The notes under the pieces: model-generated
Told to the model about the DNA's origin: nothing
The model's database searches: none
The model's input: only the letters and a program-made list of their open reading frames with translations
Position numbers and translations under genes: made by a program
Assembly: GCA_025934255.1 (NCBI GenBank)
Contig: JAICYJ010000013.1
Location: 1 to 62,080 of the forward strand
DNA length: 62,080 bases
Direction of reading: 5' to 3'
DNA from: Thermoleophilia bacterium
Lineage (GTDB): Bacteria > Actinomycetota > Thermoleophilia > Gaiellales > JAICJC01
In this document: positions 23,805 to 34,026 of the stretch, one piece after another
Layout: each line of letters begins with the position of its first letter
Numbering within the stretch: position 1 is the stretch's first letter

Positions 23805-25462
23805 CGCTGCTGCGCCTGCAGATCGACAACCTGGCCCTGATCGACCACGCCGAGCTGGAGCTGGGGCCGGGCCTGAACGTCTTCACCGGCGAGACCGGCG
23901 CCGGCAAGACGATGCTGGCGCAGGCGATCGGGCTGCTGGCCGGGGCCGCACCGGACGCCGGCATGGTCGGCCCGCACGGAGCGGAGACCTACGTGGAGGC
24001 GGAGTTCGCGGTCGCCGACGGGTTCTTCGAGCAGCAGGCTCCGGAGGCGGTGGCGGCGCTGCGGCCGGACGGTGAGACGACGCTGGTGGTGGCGCGGCGG
24101 ATCGCCGCCAGCGGCCGCAGCCGGGCGCTGGTGTGGGGGCGGAGCTGCGCCCGCGACGATCTCGAGCAGCTGGGCGAGCTGCTGCTCGAGGTGTCCTCGC
24201 AGCACGAGGCGCGGCGCCTGGCCCGCCCCGCCACGCAGCTCGACCTGCTCGACTCGGCCGCCGGCAACGACAAGCTGCGCTCGGCCATGGCCGCCGCCTG
24301 GCGCGAGCTGCGCGCGGCCCGCGAGCAGCTGGCGGAGGCCCGCGATGCCGCCGCCGACGCCGAGCGCCGCCGCGGCGAGCTCGAGGAGCTGGTGAGCCGT
24401 GTCGGTGAGGCCGCCATCGATCCGGGCGAGCCGGTCGCCCTGGCTCAGGAGCGCGAGCGGCTGCGGCATCTGGACGAGCTGGTGGCGGCGATCGCCGGTG
24501 CGGCCGCGCTAGTCAACCCGGAGGAGGGCGACGGCGCGCTCGGCCTGGCGGCGCGCGCAGCCGAGCTGATCGGCGACGCCGAGCGCTACCAGCCGGAGCT
24601 GGGGGCGGTGGCGGCCGAGCTGCGCGACTCCTCGCTGCGTATGCAGGAGGCGGCGATCGAGCTGCGCGCCCAGCTGGACGGCCTCGAGCCGGAGCCGGGC
24701 CGGCTCGAGCACGTCGACCAGCGCCTGCTCCTGTTATCCGAGCTCGAGCACCGCTTCGGAGTGCCCGCCGCCGACCTGCCGGCGCGCTGCGCGGAGGCGC
24801 AGGCGGCGCTCGACCTGATCGACACCGGAGGACGCCGGCTGGCCGAGCTGGAGGCCGCTCTGGCCGAGGCGACGACCGCCGCGGAGCGCGCGGCCGGCCG
24901 CCTGCACGCCGCCCGCAGCAAGGCGGCGAAGCCGTTCTCGCAGGCGGTCGAGACGGAGCTGGCCGACCTCGGCATGGACGGCGCGCGGCTGCAGGTGCAG
25001 ATCGAGCCAGCCGAGCTGGGCGTGCGCGGCGCCGACCGCGTGACGCTGCTGCTTGCCGCCAACGCCGGCCTGCCGCCGGGCCCGATCGCGAGCGTTGCCT
25101 CGGGAGGCGAGCTGTCGCGGATCGCGCTGGCGGTGCGGGTGGTGGCGCGGTCGGCGGGTGGCGCTGCCACGCTGCTGCTGGACGAGGTCGACGCTGGCGT
25201 GGGCGGGCGCACGGCGCATGCGGTGGCCGAGAAGCTGAAGCGCCTGTCGGCCGGCGCGCAGCTGCTGTGCATCACCCACCTGCCCCAGATCGCCGGGTCG
25301 GCCGACGTGCACTTCCGGGTCGAGAAGGCGCAGGGTGATCCGGCCGTGACGGCGGTCGCCCGGCTCGAGGGCGACGCGATCGTCGAGGAGGTCGCGCGCA
25401 TGCTGGGCGGCCTCGAGGGCGACGAGACCGCCCTGCGGCACGCCGCCGCGATGCTGGGCTGA
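23801..25462 (+). CDS. recN: DNA repair ATPase RecN
   Basis: RecN is an SMC-like ATPase acting at double-strand breaks. The 553-residue protein has Walker A GETGAGKT (30-37), long coiled-coil arms (about residues 150-380) and the C-terminal ABC signature SGGELSRIALAVR with Walker B TLLLDEVDAGVGG and the switch ITHLPQIA. The GTG start overlaps nadK. In many bacteria recN is SOS-induced; no LexA box is visible inside nadK before it. Confidence 0.94.
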   Translation: MTLLRLQIDNLALIDHAELELGPGLNVFTGETGAGKTMLAQAIGLLAGAAPDAGMVGPHGAETYVEAEFAVADGFFEQQAPEAVAALRPDGETTLVVARRIAASGRSRALVWGRSCARDDLEQLGELLLEVSSQHEARRLARPATQLDLLDSAAGNDKLRSAMAAAWRELRAAREQLAEARDAAADAERRRGELEELVSRVGEAAIDPGEPVALAQERERLRHLDELVAAIAGAAALVNPEEGDGALGLAARAAELIGDAERYQPELGAVAAELRDSSLRMQEAAIELRAQLDGLEPEPGRLEHVDQRLLLLSELEHRFGVPAADLPARCAEAQAALDLIDTGGRRLAELEAALAEATTAAERAAGRLHAARSKAAKPFSQAVETELADLGMDGARLQVQIEPAELGVRGADRVTLLLAANAGLPPGPIASVASGGELSRIALAVRVVARSAGGAATLLLDEVDAGVGGRTAHAVAEKLKRLSAGAQLLCITHLPQIAGSADVHFRVEKAQGDPAVTAVARLEGDAIVEEVARMLGGLEGDETALRHAAAMLG

Positions 25463-25494
25463 CCGACGCCCGGGCCGCCGTCGTGGTGCTCGCG

Positions 25495-25500
25495 TATGAT
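25495..25500 (+). promoter_or_regulatory. -10 box (TATGAT) for pyrG
   Basis: TATGAT lies 41 nt before the pyrG GTG at 25542, giving a short leader containing GGAAAGGTGG as ribosome site. No convincing -35 was seen. The initially transcribed bases show no run of G of the pyrG-attenuation kind. Confidence 0.4.
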
Positions 25501-25541
25501 GCCTTCCCGGGGCCGGTCACTCTCGGAAAGGTGGACACCAG

Positions 25542-27185
25542 GTGAGCAAGCAGGTCAAGTACGTGTTCGTGACCGGCGGGGTCGTCTCGTCGTTGGGGAA
25601 GGGCATCACCGCGGCCTCCCTGGGCCGGTTGCTGAAGTCGCGCGGCCTCAAGGTCTCGCTGCAGAAGTTCGACCCCTACATCAACGTCGACCCGGGCACC
25701 ATGAGCCCGTTCCAGCATGGCGAGGTGTTCGTCACCGAGGACGGCGCCGAGACCGACCTCGACCTGGGCCACTACGAGCGGTTCGTCGACGAGTTCCTGT
25801 CGCGCAACTCGAACCACACGACCGGCTCCATCTACAACGCGATCATCCGCAAGGAGCGCAAGGGCGAGTACCTGGGCTCGACCGTGCAGGTGATCCCGCA
25901 CGTCACCGACGAGATCAAGCGCCGCATCCAGCGGGTCGCCCAGTCCGAGGAGGTCGACGTTGTCATCACCGAGATCGGCGGCACCGTCGGCGACATCGAG
26001 AGCCTGCCGTTTCTGGAGGCGATCCGCCAGTTCCGCAACCAGGTCGGACGCGACAACGCGATGTACATCCACTGCACGCTCGTGCCCTTCATCGAGGTGG
26101 CCGGGGAGCTGAAGACCAAGCCCACCCAGCACTCCGTGCAGGAGCTGCGCCGGATCGGTATCTCGCCGGACGTGATCGTGTGCCGGTCAAAGCACCCGCT
26201 GGGCAGCGACATCAGGGAGAAGATCGCGCTGTTCGCCGACGTCCCGGCCGAGGCGGTGATCTCGGCCTCCGACGCCGCGAGCATCTACGAGATCCCGCTG
26301 ATGATGCAGGAGCAGGGCCTCGACCGGCTGGCCTGCGAACGGCTGGGCCTGGTCACGGGCCCGGCCGACATGCGCGAGTGGGAGGCGGTGGTCGATCGCG
26401 TGCACGCCGCCGAGGGCAGCGTCCGCATCGCCATCGTCGGCAAGTACGTGCAGCTGCAGGACGCCTACCTGTCGGTGGTGGAGGCGCTCAACCACTCGGC
26501 CATCCACCACGGCACCCGCCTCGAGGTGATCTGGGTCGACGCCGAGACGCTGTCCAAGCAGGAGGCGGAGGGCAAGCTGGCGGAGGCCGACGGCGTGCTC
26601 ATCCCCGGGGGCTTCGGCATCCGCGGGATCGAGGGCAAGATCGCCGCCGCGCGCTTCGCCCGTGAGAACGAGGTGCCCTACCTGGGAGTCTGCCTGGGCA
26701 TGCAGGTGGCGGTGGTCGAGTTCGCGCGCCACGTTGCCGGCCTGGACGGCGCCAACTCGAGCGAGTTCGACCCGGAGACGCCGTACCCGGTGATCGACCT
26801 GCTGCCGGAGCAGAAGGAGGTCGAGGACATGGGCGGCACCATGCGGCTGGGCGCCGACTCGGTGACGCTGGTCGAGGGCAGCCGCGCACACGCCGCGTAC
26901 GGCGAGCGGGTGGTGCAGGAGCGCCACCGTCATCGCTACGAGGTCAACAACCAGTACCGCTCCAAGCTGGTGGCCAGCGGCCTGCTCATCTCCGGCACGT
27001 ACCAGGACGAGCGGCTGGTCGAGGTGATCGAGCTGCCCGACCACCCGTGGTTCGTGGCCAGCCAGTACCACCCCGAGTTCAAGTCGCGCCCCAACCGGCC
27101 GCAGCCGCTGTTCCGCGACTTCGTCGGCGCCGCCGTCGCCCGCCGCGTGGGCGTTGCGCCGGCCGTGGAGAACGTGCCCGCGTGA
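25542..27185 (+). CDS. pyrG: CTP synthase
   Basis: PyrG aminates UTP to CTP using glutamine. The 547-residue protein has the synthetase domain ([44 protein letters not shown]). The C-terminal class I glutamine amidotransferase has the nucleophile Cys384 in LGVCLGMQ and the His-Glu pair in QYHPEFKS. The GTG start follows a good AAGGTGG site. A GTGA overlap couples it to a carboxypeptidase gene. Confidence 0.97.
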   Translation: MSKQVKYVFVTGGVVSSLGKGITAASLGRLLKSRGLKVSLQKFDPYINVDPGTMSPFQHGEVFVTEDGAETDLDLGHYERFVDEFLSRNSNHTTGSIYNAIIRKERKGEYLGSTVQVIPHVTDEIKRRIQRVAQSEEVDVVITEIGGTVGDIESLPFLEAIRQFRNQVGRDNAMYIHCTLVPFIEVAGELKTKPTQHSVQELRRIGISPDVIVCRSKHPLGSDIREKIALFADVPAEAVISASDAASIYEIPLMMQEQGLDRLACERLGLVTGPADMREWEAVVDRVHAAEGSVRIAIVGKYVQLQDAYLSVVEALNHSAIHHGTRLEVIWVDAETLSKQEAEGKLAEADGVLIPGGFGIRGIEGKIAAARFARENEVPYLGVCLGMQVAVVEFARHVAGLDGANSSEFDPETPYPVIDLLPEQKEVEDMGGTMRLGADSVTLVEGSRAHAAYGERVVQERHRHRYEVNNQYRSKLVASGLLISGTYQDERLVEVIELPDHPWFVASQYHPEFKSRPNRPQPLFRDFVGAAVARRVGVAPAVENVPA

Positions 27186-28717
27186 GCGAATCGCGAGCGG
27201 ACGATCCAGGGATGACGACGGTCGACGACACCTGGTCGGAGCTGACCGCGCGCATGCGCGGGTTCGCCGACCTCAGCAACGTCAACGCGCTGCTGGGCTG
27301 GGACCAGGAGACCTACATGCCGCTGCGCGGCAGCGACGCCCGCGCCCGCCAGATGGCGACGATGCGGGTGATCCGGCACGAGATGCTGGTGAATCCGCGG
27401 CTGGGCGAGCTGCTCGACCGGGCCGGCGATGAGCCGCTCGACCGGCCGCGGCAGGAGATGGTGCGGCTGCTGCGCCGCGACCGCGACCGGGCGGTGAAGC
27501 TGCCGCCCGAGTTCGTGCGGCGGCTGGCGCTGGCGGAAGGGCGGGGCGCGGTGGCCTGGCGGGTGGCGCGCGAGGAGGGTGACTTCGCCCTCTACGAGCC
27601 GGCGCTCGAGGAGATCATCGCCGCCAAGCGGGACGAGGCCGACCTGGTCGGCCTCGACGGGGAGCGCTACGACGCGCTGCTCGACCAGTTCGAGCCGGGC
27701 ATGCGGGTCGCGCGTCTGGAGCCGCTGCTGGCCCTGTTGCGTGCGGAGCTGAGCGAGCTGCTGGCCGCGATCGTGGCGGCGCCGCAGCTGGAGCAGGCTC
27801 CGTTCGAGCAGCGGCTGTTCCCGGACGCGCAGCAGTGGGATCTGACCATGCGGCTGCTGGGCGACCTCGGGTTCGACCTCACCGCCGGGCGCCAGGACCG
27901 CTCCGCGCACCCGTTCACACAGACCATGGCGCTGGGCGACATCCGCGTGACGACGCGCATCGACGAGCGCCATCCGCTGAGCGGGATCTACTCGACCGTG
28001 CACGAGGCCGGGCACGGCCTCTACGAGCAGGGCTTCGAGCCCCGGTTCGAGGACACGCCGCTGGCCGCGGCGCCGTCGCTGGGGCTGCACGAGTCACAGT
28101 CGCGGCTGTGGGAGAACATCGTGGGGCGCAGCCGGCCGTTCTGGGATCACTACGCGCCGGTGATGCGCGAGATCTTCCCCGACGTGGCGGCGGACATCAC
28201 GGCCGAGCAGCTGTACGTGGCCTGCAACCGCGTGCAGCCGTCCCTGATCCGTGTGGAGGCCGACGAGGTGACCTACAACCTGCACATCCTGATCCGCTTC
28301 GAGCTGGAGCTGGCGCTGATGCGCGACCAGCTGGAGGTGGCGGAGCTGCCGGGAGCGTGGGGCGACGCCTACGAGCGCACGCTGGGGCTGCGTCCCGAGA
28401 ACGACGTGCTGGGCGTGATGCAGGACATCCACTGGTCGCACGGATCGTTCGGCTACTTCCCGACCTACACCCTGGGCAACCTCTACTCGGCCCTGCTCTG
28501 GGACGCCTACTGCAAGGACGATCCGGCGGCTGAGGACCACATCGGGGCCGGTGAGTTCCAGCACGTCCTGGGCTGGATGCGCGAGCACGTGCACAAAGCG
28601 GGCGCCATCGACCAGGGCGAGGATCTGATCCGGCGCGTGACCGGCTCCGGGCTCGACCACGCGCCGTTCATGCAGTACCTGTGGGCGAAGTACCGGACGC
28701 TGTACAACCTGGCGTGA
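27182..28717 (+). CDS. M32 family metallocarboxypeptidase
   Basis: This 511-residue carboxypeptidase is of the Taq/Pfu type (M32). The zinc motif HEAGH (residues 274-278) lies in [14 protein letters not shown]. The family signatures DQETYMP near the N-terminus, [31 protein letters not shown] and [16 protein letters not shown] are present. The GTG at 27182 overlaps the pyrG stop. It probably trims peptides in the cytoplasm, in line with the peptidase encoded next. Confidence 0.92.
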   Translation: MSESRADDPGMTTVDDTWSELTARMRGFADLSNVNALLGWDQETYMPLRGSDARARQMATMRVIRHEMLVNPRLGELLDRAGDEPLDRPRQEMVRLLRRDRDRAVKLPPEFVRRLALAEGRGAVAWRVAREEGDFALYEPALEEIIAAKRDEADLVGLDGERYDALLDQFEPGMRVARLEPLLALLRAELSELLAAIVAAPQLEQAPFEQRLFPDAQQWDLTMRLLGDLGFDLTAGRQDRSAHPFTQTMALGDIRVTTRIDERHPLSGIYSTVHEAGHGLYEQGFEPRFEDTPLAAAPSLGLHESQSRLWENIVGRSRPFWDHYAPVMREIFPDVAADITAEQLYVACNRVQPSLIRVEADEVTYNLHILIRFELELALMRDQLEVAELPGAWGDAYERTLGLRPENDVLGVMQDIHWSHGSFGYFPTYTLGNLYSALLWDAYCKDDPAAEDHIGAGEFQHVLGWMREHVHKAGAIDQGEDLIRRVTGSGLDHAPFMQYLWAKYRTLYNLA

Positions 28718-29835
28718 ACTCCACCGACTCCGTCCTCGACATGTTCCTGGAGCTGGCCGCAATCAGCAGCCCGCCCGGCCACGAGCGGGAGGTCGCCGAC
28801 CGCGTCCACGGCTTCCTGCACGAGCTCGGCCTCGAGACCGACGAGGACGAGGCCGGGGCCGCGATCGGGTCGGAGATCGGGAACATCATGTGCCGCGTGC
28901 CGGCCACCGTTCCCGGCACGCCCATCTTCCTGAACGCGCACCTGGACACCGTGCCGCCCACCGATGCGATCGAGCCGGTCGTGAACGACGGCGTGGTCAC
29001 CAACAGCCGCGACGCGATCCTGGGCGCCGACAACAAGGCGGCGGTGGCGGCGATGCTGGCGGCCGTGCGCGACCTCGTGCAGCGCGGGGGTGAGCATGCC
29101 GGGCTGGAGCTCGTGTTCACGCCGATGGAGGAGATCGGGCTGAGGGGCGCCAAGCGGTTTGACGTCTCGCGGCTGCAGGCCGAGTTCGGCTACTGCTACG
29201 ACCACGCGGCGCCGATCGGCCAGATCGTGCTGGCCGCGCCGTCCCAGCGCACGCTGCGGCTCACCTTCCGGGGACGGCCGTCGCACTCGGGCATGGTCCC
29301 CGAGCAGGGACGCAGCGCGATCCTGGCCGCGGCGCGCGCGATCGCCGCGATGCCGCTCGGGCGCATCGACCCGGAGACCACCACCAATGTCGGCCTGATC
29401 GAGGGCGGCGTGGCCGGCAACATCGTGCCGCCGCTGTGTGTGGTCAGCGCAGAGGCCCGCAGCCGCAGCGCCGTCCGGCTGAGCGAAACGGTGCAGGCGA
29501 TCCTCGACGCCTGCACGGCCGCTGCCAGCGAGACCGGGTGTGAGGTCGAGGCGGCGGTCTCCAGCGAGTACGAGACGTACCGCTTCTCCGGCGACGAGCG
29601 CCCGGTCGCGCTGGCGGTACGCGCGCTGGCCGCCTGCGGCTACGAGCCAGGCTTCATCGAGTCGGGCGGCGGCGCCGACGCCAACGTGTTCAACGCCGCC
29701 GGCATGCCCTGTCTGAACCTGTGCAACGGCGCGGCCGAGATCCACACGTCGACCGAGCACATCTCGGTGGCCGATCTCGAGGGCATGACCGCGGTCACCG
29801 CTGCGCTGATCGATCTTGCCCGTAACGGCGGATGA
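28714..29835 (+). CDS. M20 family metallopeptidase (PepT-like)
   Basis: This 373-residue M20/M28-type peptidase carries the metal ligands in LNAHLDTVPP (His76, Asp78), LGADNKAAVAAML and the catalytic Glu pair E139-E140 in FTPMEEIGLRGAK. The dimerisation domain appears as LTFRGRPSHSGMVPEQGRSA, and the C-terminal HTSTEHISVADLEG holds the last His. Its domain order resembles tripeptidase T. The GTG start overlaps the preceding peptidase gene by 4 bases, so the two peptidases are one unit with pyrG. Confidence 0.88.
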   Translation: MNSTDSVLDMFLELAAISSPPGHEREVADRVHGFLHELGLETDEDEAGAAIGSEIGNIMCRVPATVPGTPIFLNAHLDTVPPTDAIEPVVNDGVVTNSRDAILGADNKAAVAAMLAAVRDLVQRGGEHAGLELVFTPMEEIGLRGAKRFDVSRLQAEFGYCYDHAAPIGQIVLAAPSQRTLRLTFRGRPSHSGMVPEQGRSAILAAARAIAAMPLGRIDPETTTNVGLIEGGVAGNIVPPLCVVSAEARSRSAVRLSETVQAILDACTAAASETGCEVEAAVSSEYETYRFSGDERPVALAVRALAACGYEPGFIESGGGADANVFNAAGMPCLNLCNGAAEIHTSTEHISVADLEGMTAVTAALIDLARNGG

Positions 29836-29840
29836 GGCCG

Positions 29841-29846
29841 TACAAT
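29841..29846 (+). promoter_or_regulatory. -10 box (TACAAT) for ald
   Basis: TACAAT lies 75 nt before the ald ATG. A weak TTGCCC sits 19 nt upstream, inside the end of the peptidase gene. Unlike most operons in this window, ald would carry a leader of about 70 nt. Confidence 0.35.
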
Positions 29847-29860
29847 CTCCGGGTTTGACC

Positions 29861-29889
29861 GGCCGCACCCGCAAGATCTTCGGGCGGCC
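29861..29889 (+). promoter_or_regulatory. Leader hairpin before ald
   Basis: GGCCGC (29861-29866) pairs with GCGGCC (29884-29889), enclosing CCCG/CGGG around AAGATCTT, so nearly the whole stretch can fold. There is no T-run, so control of translation or mRNA stability is more likely than attenuation. Confidence 0.35.
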
Positions 29890-29921
29890 GAGTCCCCGCC
29901 ATCCAACAAGGGTATGTCCAC

Positions 29922-31040
29922 ATGAAGATCGGCGTAGCCAGGGAGATCAAGCAGGACGAGTACCGCGTCGCGCTGACCAACGCCGGCGCGCGCGAGCTGG
30001 CCCACCGCGGCCATGAGGTCGTGATCGAGACCGGCGCCGGCGAGGGCAGCGCCATCTCGGACGACGACTACGTCGCCGCGGGCGCCTCGATCGCCGACGT
30101 CGACACGGTCTGGGGCGAGTCGGAGATGGTGCTGAAGGTGAAGGAGCCGCTGGACGGCGAGTACCAGAAGCTCTCGCCCGGCCAGGTGCTGTTCACCTAC
30201 CTGCACCTGGCGGCGGCGCCCGAGCTGACGCGCGGCCTGGTCGAGAGCGGCGCCACCGCGATCGCCTACGAGACGGTGGAGACGCCCGACCACCGGCTGC
30301 CGCTGCTGGCGCCGATGAGCGAGGTGGCGGGACGGCTATCAGCCCAGGTCGGCGCCTACTACCTGATGAAGCCGTTCGGCGGCCGCGGCCGGCTGATGGG
30401 GGGCGTGCCGGGCGTGCTGCCGGCCAAGGTGCTGGTGCTGGGTGGCGGCATCGTCGGGTACAACGCCGCGCTGATCGCCCAGGGCATGCAGTGCGACGTC
30501 ACCATCTTCGAGCGCAGCGTCGACCGCATGCGCGAGCTCGACGTCAGCCTGGGCCGCACGGTGCTGCTGCAGATGTCCAGCCGGCATGCCATCGAGGAGG
30601 CGCTGCCCGAGGCCGATCTGGTGATCGGCGGCGTGCTGATCCCGGGCGCGAAGGCCCCGCACCTGATCACCCGCGAGATGCTGGGCACGATGAAGGCGGC
30701 GTCGGTGCTCGTGGACGTGGCGATCGACCAGGGCGGCTGCTTCGAGACCTCGCGGCCGACCACGCACACCGATCCCACGTACGTGGTCGACGACGTGCTC
30801 CACTACTGCGTCGCGAACATGCCGGGAGCGGTGCCGATCACGTCGACCGGAGCGCTCACGAACGTCACGCTGCCCTACGTCGAGGCGATCGCCGACAAGG
30901 GCGTCAGCCGCGCGATCGCGGAGGATCCGGCGCTCGCCAAGGGCGTCAACGTGATCGACGGCAAGCTCACCTACGAGCCGGTGGCCGAGGCGGTCGGGAT
31001 GGAGTACACGCCGCTCGATCAGGTGGCGCTGCCCGCCTGA
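29922..31040 (+). CDS. ald: Alanine dehydrogenase
   Basis: Ald interconverts L-alanine and pyruvate plus ammonia with NAD. The 372-residue protein has the opening [40 protein letters not shown], the His in [27 protein letters not shown], the Rossmann loop [10 protein letters not shown] (from about residue 174), and [24 protein letters not shown] lies upstream of the ATG. It stands alone between the peptidases and xerD, with its own leader. Confidence 0.96.
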   Translation: MKIGVAREIKQDEYRVALTNAGARELAHRGHEVVIETGAGEGSAISDDDYVAAGASIADVDTVWGESEMVLKVKEPLDGEYQKLSPGQVLFTYLHLAAAPELTRGLVESGATAIAYETVETPDHRLPLLAPMSEVAGRLSAQVGAYYLMKPFGGRGRLMGGVPGVLPAKVLVLGGGIVGYNAALIAQGMQCDVTIFERSVDRMRELDVSLGRTVLLQMSSRHAIEEALPEADLVIGGVLIPGAKAPHLITREMLGTMKAASVLVDVAIDQGGCFETSRPTTHTDPTYVVDDVLHYCVANMPGAVPITSTGALTNVTLPYVEAIADKGVSRAIAEDPALAKGVNVIDGKLTYEPVAEAVGMEYTPLDQVALPA

Positions 31041-31133
31041 CCGGCCGGCGGCACCCGCACTCATTGCCGTTTGCGCGGAGTCGTATGCTGCACGAAGAGG
31101 GATCGTCCCCGCCGTGACGAAACCCCCGAAGTG

Positions 31134-32015
31134 ATGCGCACCTATGACACCAAACTTGCGGAGTTCCTGACGAGCCTGCAGCTGGAGCGGGGTGCCTCGC
31201 CGCACACGATCGAGGCATACAAGCGCGACCTGATCGATCTCGGCGACTTCGTCGAGCACGTCGACCCGGATCAGATCGAGGTGGGCGTCCTGGACGACTA
31301 CGCCGTGGCGCTGCAGGACCGCGGCCTGTCACCGGCAACGGTGCGGCGCCGGCTGGCGGCCGTGCGTGCCTTCCTGAAGTACCGGGCCCGCGAAGGCGGC
31401 CGCCCCGATGCCGGTCGCACGGTGCCGCTGCCGCGGCTCGGCCGCAGGCTGCCCGAGCCGCTGACGCCGCAGGAGGCGGAGGCGATCGTGACCAGCCCGG
31501 ACGCGTCTCCGCGCGGCCTCCGCGACCGCGCCATGCTGGAGCTGATGTACGGGGCCGGTCTGCGGGTGTCCGAGCTGGTGTCCCTGCGGGTGTCCGACAT
31601 CGACCTCGAGGAGGGGCTGGTGCGCTGCATAGGCAAGGGCGCCAAGCAGCGGGTCGTGCCGACGGGCGGCCGCGCGATCGAGGCGATCCGCATCTACATG
31701 CAGCGCGGACGGCCCTACCTGGGCCGCATGCAGCGCGGCGACATCCTGTTCCTGAACCATCGCGGCCAGGGCATCACCCGCCAGGCCGTCTTCCAGCTGG
31801 TGCGCGAGCACGCGCGCGAGGCCGGTATCGAGAAGGTCGTGACCCCGCACACGCTGCGCCACTCGTTCGCGACGCACCTGATCGAGAACGGCTGTGACCT
31901 GCGAAGCGTGCAGGAGATGCTCGGGCACGCGTCGATCGAGACCACGCAGGTCTATACCCACGTCTCGGTCGAGCACGTCCGCGAGGCGTACCAGAAGGCG
32001 CACCCCCGGGCTTGA
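31134..32015 (+). CDS. xerD: Tyrosine recombinase XerD/XerC
   Basis: This 293-residue tyrosine recombinase is of the Xer type and resolves chromosome dimers at dif. The N-terminal SAM-like domain (FLTSLQLERGASPHTIEAYKRDL) precedes the catalytic domain with Arg144 (YGAGLRVSEL), the Lys in GKGAKQRVVP, H239xxR242 (HTLRHSFATHL), the GHASIETTQ His and the nucleophile Tyr274 (VYTHVS). Its place between ald and nucleoside genes matches the xerD-deoB-pdp order seen in Firmicutes, so XerD is preferred to XerC. Confidence 0.9.
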   Translation: MRTYDTKLAEFLTSLQLERGASPHTIEAYKRDLIDLGDFVEHVDPDQIEVGVLDDYAVALQDRGLSPATVRRRLAAVRAFLKYRAREGGRPDAGRTVPLPRLGRRLPEPLTPQEAEAIVTSPDASPRGLRDRAMLELMYGAGLRVSELVSLRVSDIDLEEGLVRCIGKGAKQRVVPTGGRAIEAIRIYMQRGRPYLGRMQRGDILFLNHRGQGITRQAVFQLVREHAREAGIEKVVTPHTLRHSFATHLIENGCDLRSVQEMLGHASIETTQVYTHVSVEHVREAYQKAHPRA

Positions 32016-32842
32016 ACCCCGAGGTCAGGACGCTCCGGGCGCAGGACGTCGCCTGGCTGGCCGACCTCCACAACGCTGCCTTCGCCGACTATCCGGTGCC
32101 GGCCGTGCTGGACGCCTCGTCGCTCGGTTTCTACCTGACCGAGACCGACGTCGACCCGGCGCTGTCGCGGGTGGCGTTCGTCGACGGAGCGCCTGCCAGC
32201 TTCTGCCTCGGTGCCCTGCGCGGCGACCGCGCCAGCATCCGCGGCGAGGGCACGGCGCCGGGTTTCCGGCGATCGGGGCTGGGCCGGCTGGTGCTGGAGC
32301 AGACGCTCGAGGCGCTGGCCGCGGCGGGCGCGCGGACCGTCACGCTGGAGGTGCTGAACGGCAACGACGCGGCCGTCGGCCTGTACCGGCGCAGCGGCTT
32401 CGAGCAGCGCCGCCGGCTGCTCGGCTACCGGCTGGCGCGCCCCGGCCGCGGCTTCCGCTCCCGCCTCTCGGGAGGGCTGGCGGAGTCCGACACCGATACC
32501 GCGATCGACAGGCTGGCGCGGTGGGGCTGGCGCGATCCGCCCTGGCAACTGGAGACGGAGTCGCTGGCGCACATCCCGGCACAGCACCTGGACGGACGTG
32601 CCGTGCTGCTCGGCAAACGGCGCGGCGACCACTTCTGGCTGTACGCGCTGGCTGTCGACCCCGAGCGCCGGCGCAAGGGGCTGGCGACCCGCGCCCTCTC
32701 ACTGCTCCCGGCCGCATGGGTCGGCGTTCCCGCGCTGATACCGGAGGAGTGGTGGGAGGCGGGGGCGCTGCTGCGTTCTCTGGCGGCCGAGACGGAAGGG
32801 CACTGGCAGTGGGAGATGCGGCGGTCGCTCGCATCCGGCTGA
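32012..32842 (+). CDS. Tandem GNAT acetyltransferase
   Basis: This 276-residue protein begins with TTG overlapping the xerD stop codon (TTGA). The N-terminal half is a complete GNAT domain, with the acetyl-CoA loop GFRRSGLGRLVLEQTLEAL and LEVLNGNDAAVGLYRRSGF. The C-terminal half keeps a recognisable second acetyl-CoA loop, YALAVDPERRRKGLATRAL, but is shorter and diverged. Doubled GNATs of this size include mycothiol synthase (MshD), but key similarity is not evident, so the acceptor is left open. Confidence 0.8.
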   Translation: MNPEVRTLRAQDVAWLADLHNAAFADYPVPAVLDASSLGFYLTETDVDPALSRVAFVDGAPASFCLGALRGDRASIRGEGTAPGFRRSGLGRLVLEQTLEALAAAGARTVTLEVLNGNDAAVGLYRRSGFEQRRRLLGYRLARPGRGFRSRLSGGLAESDTDTAIDRLARWGWRDPPWQLETESLAHIPAQHLDGRAVLLGKRRGDHFWLYALAVDPERRRKGLATRALSLLPAAWVGVPALIPEEWWEAGALLRSLAAETEGHWQWEMRRSLASG

Positions 32843-32850
32843 TGCTCATC

Positions 32851-32856
32851 TAGATT
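32851..32856 (+). promoter_or_regulatory. Leaderless -10 box (TAGATT) for deoB
   Basis: TAGATT ends 6 nt before the deoB ATG at 32863 in the short gap after the GNAT gene; it would head the deoB-deoA-mutM unit. Confidence 0.5.
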
Positions 32857-32862
32857 GCCCGG

Positions 32863-34026
32863 ATGGCCCGAGCTTGCGTGATCGTGCTGGACGCCGTCGG
32901 CGTCGGCGACCTGCCCGACGCCGACCGGTTCGGCACGGCCGGGTCGAACACGCTCGGGCACGTCGCCGAGGCGGTCCTCGGCCTCGAGCTGCCGGCGCTG
33001 CAGCAGCTGGGGCTGGGCAACGTGCTGCCGCTGGCCGGGTGCCCGCCGCGCGCGGATGCCCCGGCCGTGTGGGGCCGGCTGGCTGAGCGCAGCCTGGGAA
33101 TGGACACCACCGCCGGGCACTGGGAGATGATGGGCATCATCACCGAGCGCCCGTTCCCGACCTTCCCCGACGGCTTTCCGCAGGAGCTGCTCGACCGCTT
33201 CAGCGAGGCCACCGGCCGCGGCGTAATCGGGAACGTGGCCGCCTCCGGCACCGAGATCATCGAGCGGCTGGGGGAGCAGCACCAGCGCACCGGCGACTGG
33301 ATCGTGTACACGTCCGCCGACAGCGTGTTCCAGGTGGCGGCGCACGAGCAGACGGTGCCGCTGGAGGAGCTGTACGCGGCCTGCCGCACCGCCCGCGAGC
33401 TGCTGGTCGGGGATCTCGCCGTGGGACGGGTGATCGCGCGGCCGTTCGAGGGCGCGCCGGGCTCGTTCGCGCGTACGCCCCGCCGCCACGATTTCTCGCT
33501 GCTGCCGCCGCGGCCGAACCACCTGCAGCGCATGCGTGCGGCCGGCGTGACGGTGCACGGGGTCGGCAAGATCTCCGACATCTTCGCGGGGCAGGATGTG
33601 GACAGCTCCAGCCCGACCGAGTCGAACGGCCAGGGCATCGCGCGCACGATCGCCCGGCTGCGCGATTCCCAGGACGGCGACCTGGTGTTCACCAACCTGG
33701 TCGAGACCGACATGATCTGGGGCCACCGCAACGACCCCGCCGGGTTCGCCGACTGCCTCCGCGAGTTCGACGAGGAGCTGCCGCGGCTGATGGCCGCGCT
33801 GCGGCACGGAGACCTGCTGGTGCTGACCTCGGATCACGGCTGCGATCCCACCACGGCCTCCACCGACCACTCGCGCGAGTACGGGCTGCTGCTGGCCCAC
33901 ATCGTGGGCAGGCCGGCCAGCGGCCGGCGCCACGACGGCGACACGTTCGCGGACATCGGAGCCACGGTCCAGCGGCATCTGGTGGGCAGCCACGATCCCG
34001 ACCTGCCGGGCACCCCGGTGATCTGA
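32863..34026 (+). CDS. deoB: Phosphopentomutase
   Basis: DeoB moves phosphate between C1 and C5 of (deoxy)ribose. The 387-residue alkaline-phosphatase-fold enzyme has the metal Asp in IVLDAVGVGDLPDA, the phospho-Thr region in MDTTAGHWEMMG, GKISDIFAGQ, TNLVETDMIWGHRND and the SDHGCDPTTASTDHSREY metal site. The next gene encodes a pyrimidine phosphorylase, so the two form a nucleoside salvage pair. Confidence 0.96.
   Translation: MARACVIVLDAVGVGDLPDADRFGTAGSNTLGHVAEAVLGLELPALQQLGLGNVLPLAGCPPRADAPAVWGRLAERSLGMDTTAGHWEMMGIITERPFPTFPDGFPQELLDRFSEATGRGVIGNVAASGTEIIERLGEQHQRTGDWIVYTSADSVFQVAAHEQTVPLEELYAACRTARELLVGDLAVGRVIARPFEGAPGSFARTPRRHDFSLLPPRPNHLQRMRAAGVTVHGVGKISDIFAGQDVDSSSPTESNGQGIARTIARLRDSQDGDLVFTNLVETDMIWGHRNDPAGFADCLREFDEELPRLMAALRHGDLLVLTSDHGCDPTTASTDHSREYGLLLAHIVGRPASGRRHDGDTFADIGATVQRHLVGSHDPDLPGTPVI

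Noticed and set aside
31064..31089. Promoter TTGCCG...TATGCT before xerD
   Set aside because: The -10 is good but the spacer is only 14 nt, and the start lies 45 nt downstream without a clear ribosome site; not strong enough to list.
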